A stretch of DNA of 64,000 nt from positions 17,107 through 81,106 of the forward strand of contig JAFZUS010000018.1 of assembly GCA_017618275.1 (NCBI GenBank), given 5' to 3'. The first letter of the stretch is position 1, and every line of letters begins with the position of its first letter. Positions 60,878-64,000 of the stretch are shown piece after piece. The notes under the pieces are model-generated. The model was not told the DNA's origin. It saw only the letters and a list, made by a program, of their open reading frames with translations, and made no database searches. Both the position numbers and the translations under genes were made by a program. Source of the stretch: Prevotella sp. GTDB lineage: Bacteria; Bacteroidota; Bacteroidia; Bacteroidales; Bacteroidaceae.

Positions 60878-63058
60878 TTATAATCTGACAAGGCAGGAAC
60901 CCTGGATTCCTTTGTCCAAAGTTTCTATCTGAACGGCATAAACGCCTTTCTGAACAGAAGGGAGGTCAACGGTTATCTCTGTGCCATTGACAGGCTGTCT
61001 GTCTGAATAAATACTGAGACCGGAAAGGTCGTAGATCGTTATCGTCACAGGAGCCTGCAACACATCATCGAAAAGCAGTCGCAAACCACCGTCAACAGGT
61101 CGTACCTGCACACGTCGAGGCTGATGCAGGCTGATACCCTCTACCTTTGACAAGCCCAGAATGTCCAACAGACCACGATAGGCGTCTATCTCCCCGTAGC
61201 CATAATAATTGTTCGGATAGTCAAGACTGGCATCCGGCTGGCGACAAGTACGGGACAAGACCTGACGCACCTCTTCTGGTGTCAGGTCAGGTTTAGCCTG
61301 CAACCAGAGAGCGATGGTACCAGCCACCACGGGTGTTGACATAGAGGTACCAGTATTATATGCCCAAGGATATCTTTCTCCCTGAAATTCCGACCACGAG
61401 ATAACAGCACCCTCAGGATGATAAACATGGCTATAGGAGGAAATGACATAGACCCCCGGTGCCACGACATCGGGTTTCATCAGTCCGCTCATTGTGGGAC
61501 CTGACGAAGAGAACGGGGCTACCAACCCCTGAACAGTCTCACTCGTAGCGCTATGCACATCGCCCTTTTCATTCACAAGTTCCATTCTGTGGGCGGAGGC
61601 TCCCACACAGATCACTGCCGGGAAACAGCCTGGTGCAAGGATGTCATGCCCCTTCTGGGCTGCTGACCACCGGCTGTCCATTTGATGAGACTTAAAAGCC
61701 ATTTTCGTTCCACCATAGACTTTGATGTCTCCCTCACCTCCAACCACCATTGCCAATGGTGATAACTGATTGATAGTACGGTTAGCGCTCACAAGTACCT
61801 GATAGACATCCTCATCAATGAATGATGACGTACTACGATAGACCAACAACGAGAGAGAATCCTCCCCACAAATCAGTTCTTTAGACACAATACTGTCGTA
61901 GACCACCTCGTCAGTGGTAAAGGAGAGAGTATCAGTTGGTATGCCCTTACTACCTTGGTAATAATAGAACATCAGTCGAAGTGGCTCTGATGATGTCAAG
62001 CGGTACACTGCCGACTCTTTATAACAACGGATAAAGGCACCTGCCTCCTGTTGTGCCGCAGGCTTCTCAAAGTAGGTCATTTGCGTACTCTCATTGCCTG
62101 CGGAAGTGACGATAATCCGTCCTGGTCCAGTCATACGGTCCAACACAACCGAAAAGAGACTGTCTTCCTCGTCGAGATAAGGATGATAACCCTCGCTGAA
62201 CGAGACCACACACGGTCTTCCCTGCCGACTGGCATAGTCGAAACAGTATTTCATACCTAAGGCATCAATGGCAGTTGTATATTTGTAGAGATCGGCCGAG
62301 TCGATATATTCAATATCATCCGTAATGGCATTGCTCACCAGACAGATATCGCTCTCAAAGGCCATCCCCCTGTATTTTGTGTCATAACCGCTGCCTACTG
62401 CAATACCCGAAGTATGTGTACCATGCGTCTGGGTAGGTGCGTCGGTAGACTGTCCGTATGCCAGTATCTCTGCCTGTCCGATAAAATCACGTCCGACGGG
62501 TAACAGACTGCCAACAGTATCTTTCGACAACTGATCCCAGAATGCTCCGATACGGTATTGGCCACCAGAAGCATCATAGAAATTAGGATGTGTTAAGTCA
62601 AAACCGACATCCTCAACACCGATGACCACCCCAGCCCCTGTATAGGCGGGATGACAATCGGAGGATTCGTAGACGGGAAGAGCATTAACAACCAATGCCG
62701 TCGTATCCATTAAGGCACTGGCACGGCCATTCGCCTCAATACGTCCCACTGCACGTTCCGCCGCCAAGGCCTCCACATTCTCCAATGGAATGCCCGCAAT
62801 GACTATGTCTTCCCACTGGGCGTACTTCTTGCAACCATACTTTCGTAAGATATCGTCAGCCTGATTCTCGTCCATTCTGACAAAAGCCGTGATACTGCGA
62901 CTCCTCTGTCCGTTGTCGATACCGCGCGTCAACGACTGATGACGATTCTCCTCCACCGCCTGTCGTACGTAGCCCGACAATTTCCTATGGCTTGCTACTT
63001 GGCCATACACCAATAATACAAGTCCCACAAGAATCAGCAATAGAGTATTTCTTTTCAT
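60878..63058 (-). CDS. Secreted S8 subtilase with T9SS-like C-terminal domain
   Basis: 726 residues. N-terminal signal anchor or peptide (residues 1-20), an inhibitor-like propeptide, then the subtilisin domain with Asp150 in GVEDVGFD, His212 in THGTHTSG, the oxyanion Asn in TSAGNES and Ser572 in GTSMSTP. A long insert lies between the Asn and Ser motifs. The last 80 residues (ITIYDLSGLSIYS, VQKGVYAVQI, SCLVRL) match type A sorting domains of the type IX secretion system, so export to the surface or medium is likely. It lies 4 bp after rsmA. Confidence 0.9.
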   Translation of the reverse strand: MKRNTLLLILVGLVLLVYGQVASHRKLSGYVRQAVEENRHQSLTRGIDNGQRSRSITAFVRMDENQADDILRKYGCKKYAQWEDIVIAGIPLENVEALAAERAVGRIEANGRASALMDTTALVVNALPVYESSDCHPAYTGAGVVIGVEDVGFDLTHPNFYDASGGQYRIGAFWDQLSKDTVGSLLPVGRDFIGQAEILAYGQSTDAPTQTHGTHTSGIAVGSGYDTKYRGMAFESDICLVSNAITDDIEYIDSADLYKYTTAIDALGMKYCFDYASRQGRPCVVSFSEGYHPYLDEEDSLFSVVLDRMTGPGRIIVTSAGNESTQMTYFEKPAAQQEAGAFIRCYKESAVYRLTSSEPLRLMFYYYQGSKGIPTDTLSFTTDEVVYDSIVSKELICGEDSLSLLVYRSTSSFIDEDVYQVLVSANRTINQLSPLAMVVGGEGDIKVYGGTKMAFKSHQMDSRWSAAQKGHDILAPGCFPAVICVGASAHRMELVNEKGDVHSATSETVQGLVAPFSSSGPTMSGLMKPDVVAPGVYVISSYSHVYHPEGAVISWSEFQGERYPWAYNTGTSMSTPVVAGTIALWLQAKPDLTPEEVRQVLSRTCRQPDASLDYPNNYYGYGEIDAYRGLLDILGLSKVEGISLHQPRRVQVRPVDGGLRLLFDDVLQAPVTITIYDLSGLSIYSDRQPVNGTEITVDLPSVQKGVYAVQIETLDKGIQGSCLVRL

Positions 63059-63062
63059 CTGA

Positions 63063-63947
63063 CTATGATGTCAATTCAGCAGCCACCTTATTTGTCAAAG
63101 CAATGAATTCAGGAATAGAGAGTTGTTCTGGGCGACGGGTCATTATCGGGTCATCGAAGAACTCTGGATGAGGATTACAAATCTGGCGAAGGGAGACACG
63201 GAGCATCTTACGGCGCTGGTTGAAGGTTGCCTTGACAATGCGTTTGAAGAGTTTCTCATCGCAGCCGAGGTCTGTGACAGCATTACGCGTCATACGGATG
63301 ACAGCGCTCTGCACCTTGGGAGGCGGGTTGAAAACCGATGGCTCAACGGTGAAGAGATACTCCACATCGTACCATGCCTGAATCAGCACCGAAAGGATAC
63401 CATATTGTTTGTTGCCTGGCTTGGCAGCCATACGTACAGCCACCTCATGCTGAATCATACCCGTACAACAGGGAATCAAGTCCTTGTTATCAAGCATCTT
63501 GAAGAATATCTGCGAGGAGATATCGTAGGGGTAGTTGCCCGTCAACACGAACTGCTGTCCACCGAAGACCTCATCTAAGTCCATACGGAGGAAGTCGCCC
63601 ATGATTATTTGAGGAGTGGGAAGTGAGGAGTGAGGAGTGAGATTACCTTGGGGGGAATTATCTGCAGCAAATTCATTTGCAGAACTATTCTCACTCCTCA
63701 CTCCACACTCCTCACTCCACGAAAATCTCTCCTTCAGATAGGCCACACTCTCACGGTCTATCTCCACCACCTTTAGTGGACGTGGTTTTTCTACCAGATA
63801 CTGTGTCATCACTCCCATCCCCGGGCCTACTTCCAGCACAGGCAGTTCCGCATACGGTTCATCCACTGTATCAGCAATCCGCTTGGCAATGTTCAAGTCT
63901 GTCAGGAAATGCTGACCTAAGTTCTTTTTCGGTCTAACTTGCTTCAT
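63063..63947 (-). CDS. rsmA: 16S rRNA dimethyladenosine transferase (A1518/A1519), with in-frame insertion
   Basis: Dimethylates two adenosines near the 3' end of 16S rRNA; also known as ksgA. KKNLGQHFLTD opens the protein, SAM motif I is EVGPGMG (about 39-45), motif IV NYPYDISSQ, and FNPPPKVQSAVIRM is in the C-terminal half. At 294 residues it is about 30 longer than usual. The excess is residues 77-112, between ERFSW and IIMGDFL, and is encoded by a palindromic repeat (63613-63718). Its segment is Ser-, Pro- and Asn-rich and should loop out. The enzyme core looks intact. Confidence 0.93.
   Translation of the reverse strand: MKQVRPKKNLGQHFLTDLNIAKRIADTVDEPYAELPVLEVGPGMGVMTQYLVEKPRPLKVVEIDRESVAYLKERFSWSEECGVRSENSSANEFAADNSPQGNLTPHSSLPTPQIIMGDFLRMDLDEVFGGQQFVLTGNYPYDISSQIFFKMLDNKDLIPCCTGMIQHEVAVRMAAKPGNKQYGILSVLIQAWYDVEYLFTVEPSVFNPPPKVQSAVIRMTRNAVTDLGCDEKLFKRIVKATFNQRRKMLRVSLRQICNPHPEFFDDPIMTRRPEQLSIPEFIALTNKVAAELTS
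63613..63718. mobile_element. Palindromic repeat element inserted in frame in rsmA
   Basis: 30-bp inverted arms (63613-63642 and 63689-63718, 27 of 30 matching) made of GGAGTGAGGAGTGAG-type sequence enclose a 46-bp centre that itself contains an inverted pair near CTGCAGCAAATTC / ATTTGCAG. The 106 bp keep the rsmA reading frame open. No target duplication is obvious. Confidence 0.75.
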
Positions 63948-63954
63948 TTGGCTG

Positions 63955-63962
63955 CAAAGATA
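63955..63962 (-). promoter_or_regulatory. -7 element of rsmA
   Basis: TATCTTTG on the minus strand, 7 bp before the rsmA ATG, so the message may be nearly leaderless. No -33 TTTG at standard spacing. Confidence 0.5.
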
Positions 63963-64000
63963 ATAAAAATATTGTAAAATTATGAATTATGAATTATGAA

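Overview
The window looks like a chromosomal piece of a Prevotella-type bacterium (Bacteroidales). The grounds are: many Bacteroidetes promoters of the TTTG-N19/20-TAnnTTTG type, weak ribosome binding sites, an Mfa1/Mfa2-type fimbrial operon with DUF3575 and DUF3868/OmpA genes, a subtilase with a type IX secretion-like C-terminus, LruC and DUF4230 proteins, and an NhaD antiporter. Nothing here fixes the species.

Layout. 1-3.7 kb: a housekeeping run on + (3' end of lysS, gpsA, pgi, a HAD phosphatase). 3.7-5.4 kb: an AI-2E-type permease and a lipoprotein on -. 5.5-10.9 kb: two DUF4230 proteins, an alanine/glycine:cation symporter, a TPR histidine kinase and a metallo-beta-lactamase-fold protein on +. 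11-14.9 kb: frr-rsgA-S9 peptidase on -. 15.1-24.7 kb: four histidine kinases in one tight operon, which looks like a duplicated two-gene unit; in each unit the first kinase has Tyr where the phospho-accepting His should be. 24.7-35.8 kb: nhaD, a DUF6621-like gene ending inside a small inverted-repeat element, a carboxynorspermidine synthase-like gene, recA, dnaK behind a textbook sigma-54 promoter, gltS and a small TonB-receptor-like barrel.

35.9-41.9 kb is an AT-richer accessory stretch: a glycerate kinase 5' remnant, an HU-like protein, 0.7 kb of non-coding DNA with two mirror-image arrays of 11-bp-phased CTACT/AGTAG sites around paired palindromes, a GIY-YIG nuclease remnant, a helicase-nuclease fusion bracketed by two near-identical palindromes, and a Schlafen/AlbA_2 ATPase. 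41.9-46.2 kb: an aldose epimerase, a sugar-isomerase-like protein, a second glycerate kinase remnant and an LruC lipoprotein. 46.2-54.3 kb: a D-Ala-D-Ala carboxypeptidase on -, then two secreted proteins of unknown function with a Sel1-caspase, a phosphoesterase, a K+ channel and a MATE transporter on +. 54.3-64 kb, all on -: rsmA (carrying an in-frame palindromic insertion), a secreted subtilase, a candidate non-coding RNA with its own promoter and terminator, and the fimbrial operon.

The points most worth following are the kinase quartet with His-to-Tyr pseudo-acceptors, the mirror-symmetric 11-bp array, the palindromic insertion inside rsmA, the sigma-54 promoter of dnaK and the candidate ncRNA with an 11-codon ORF.
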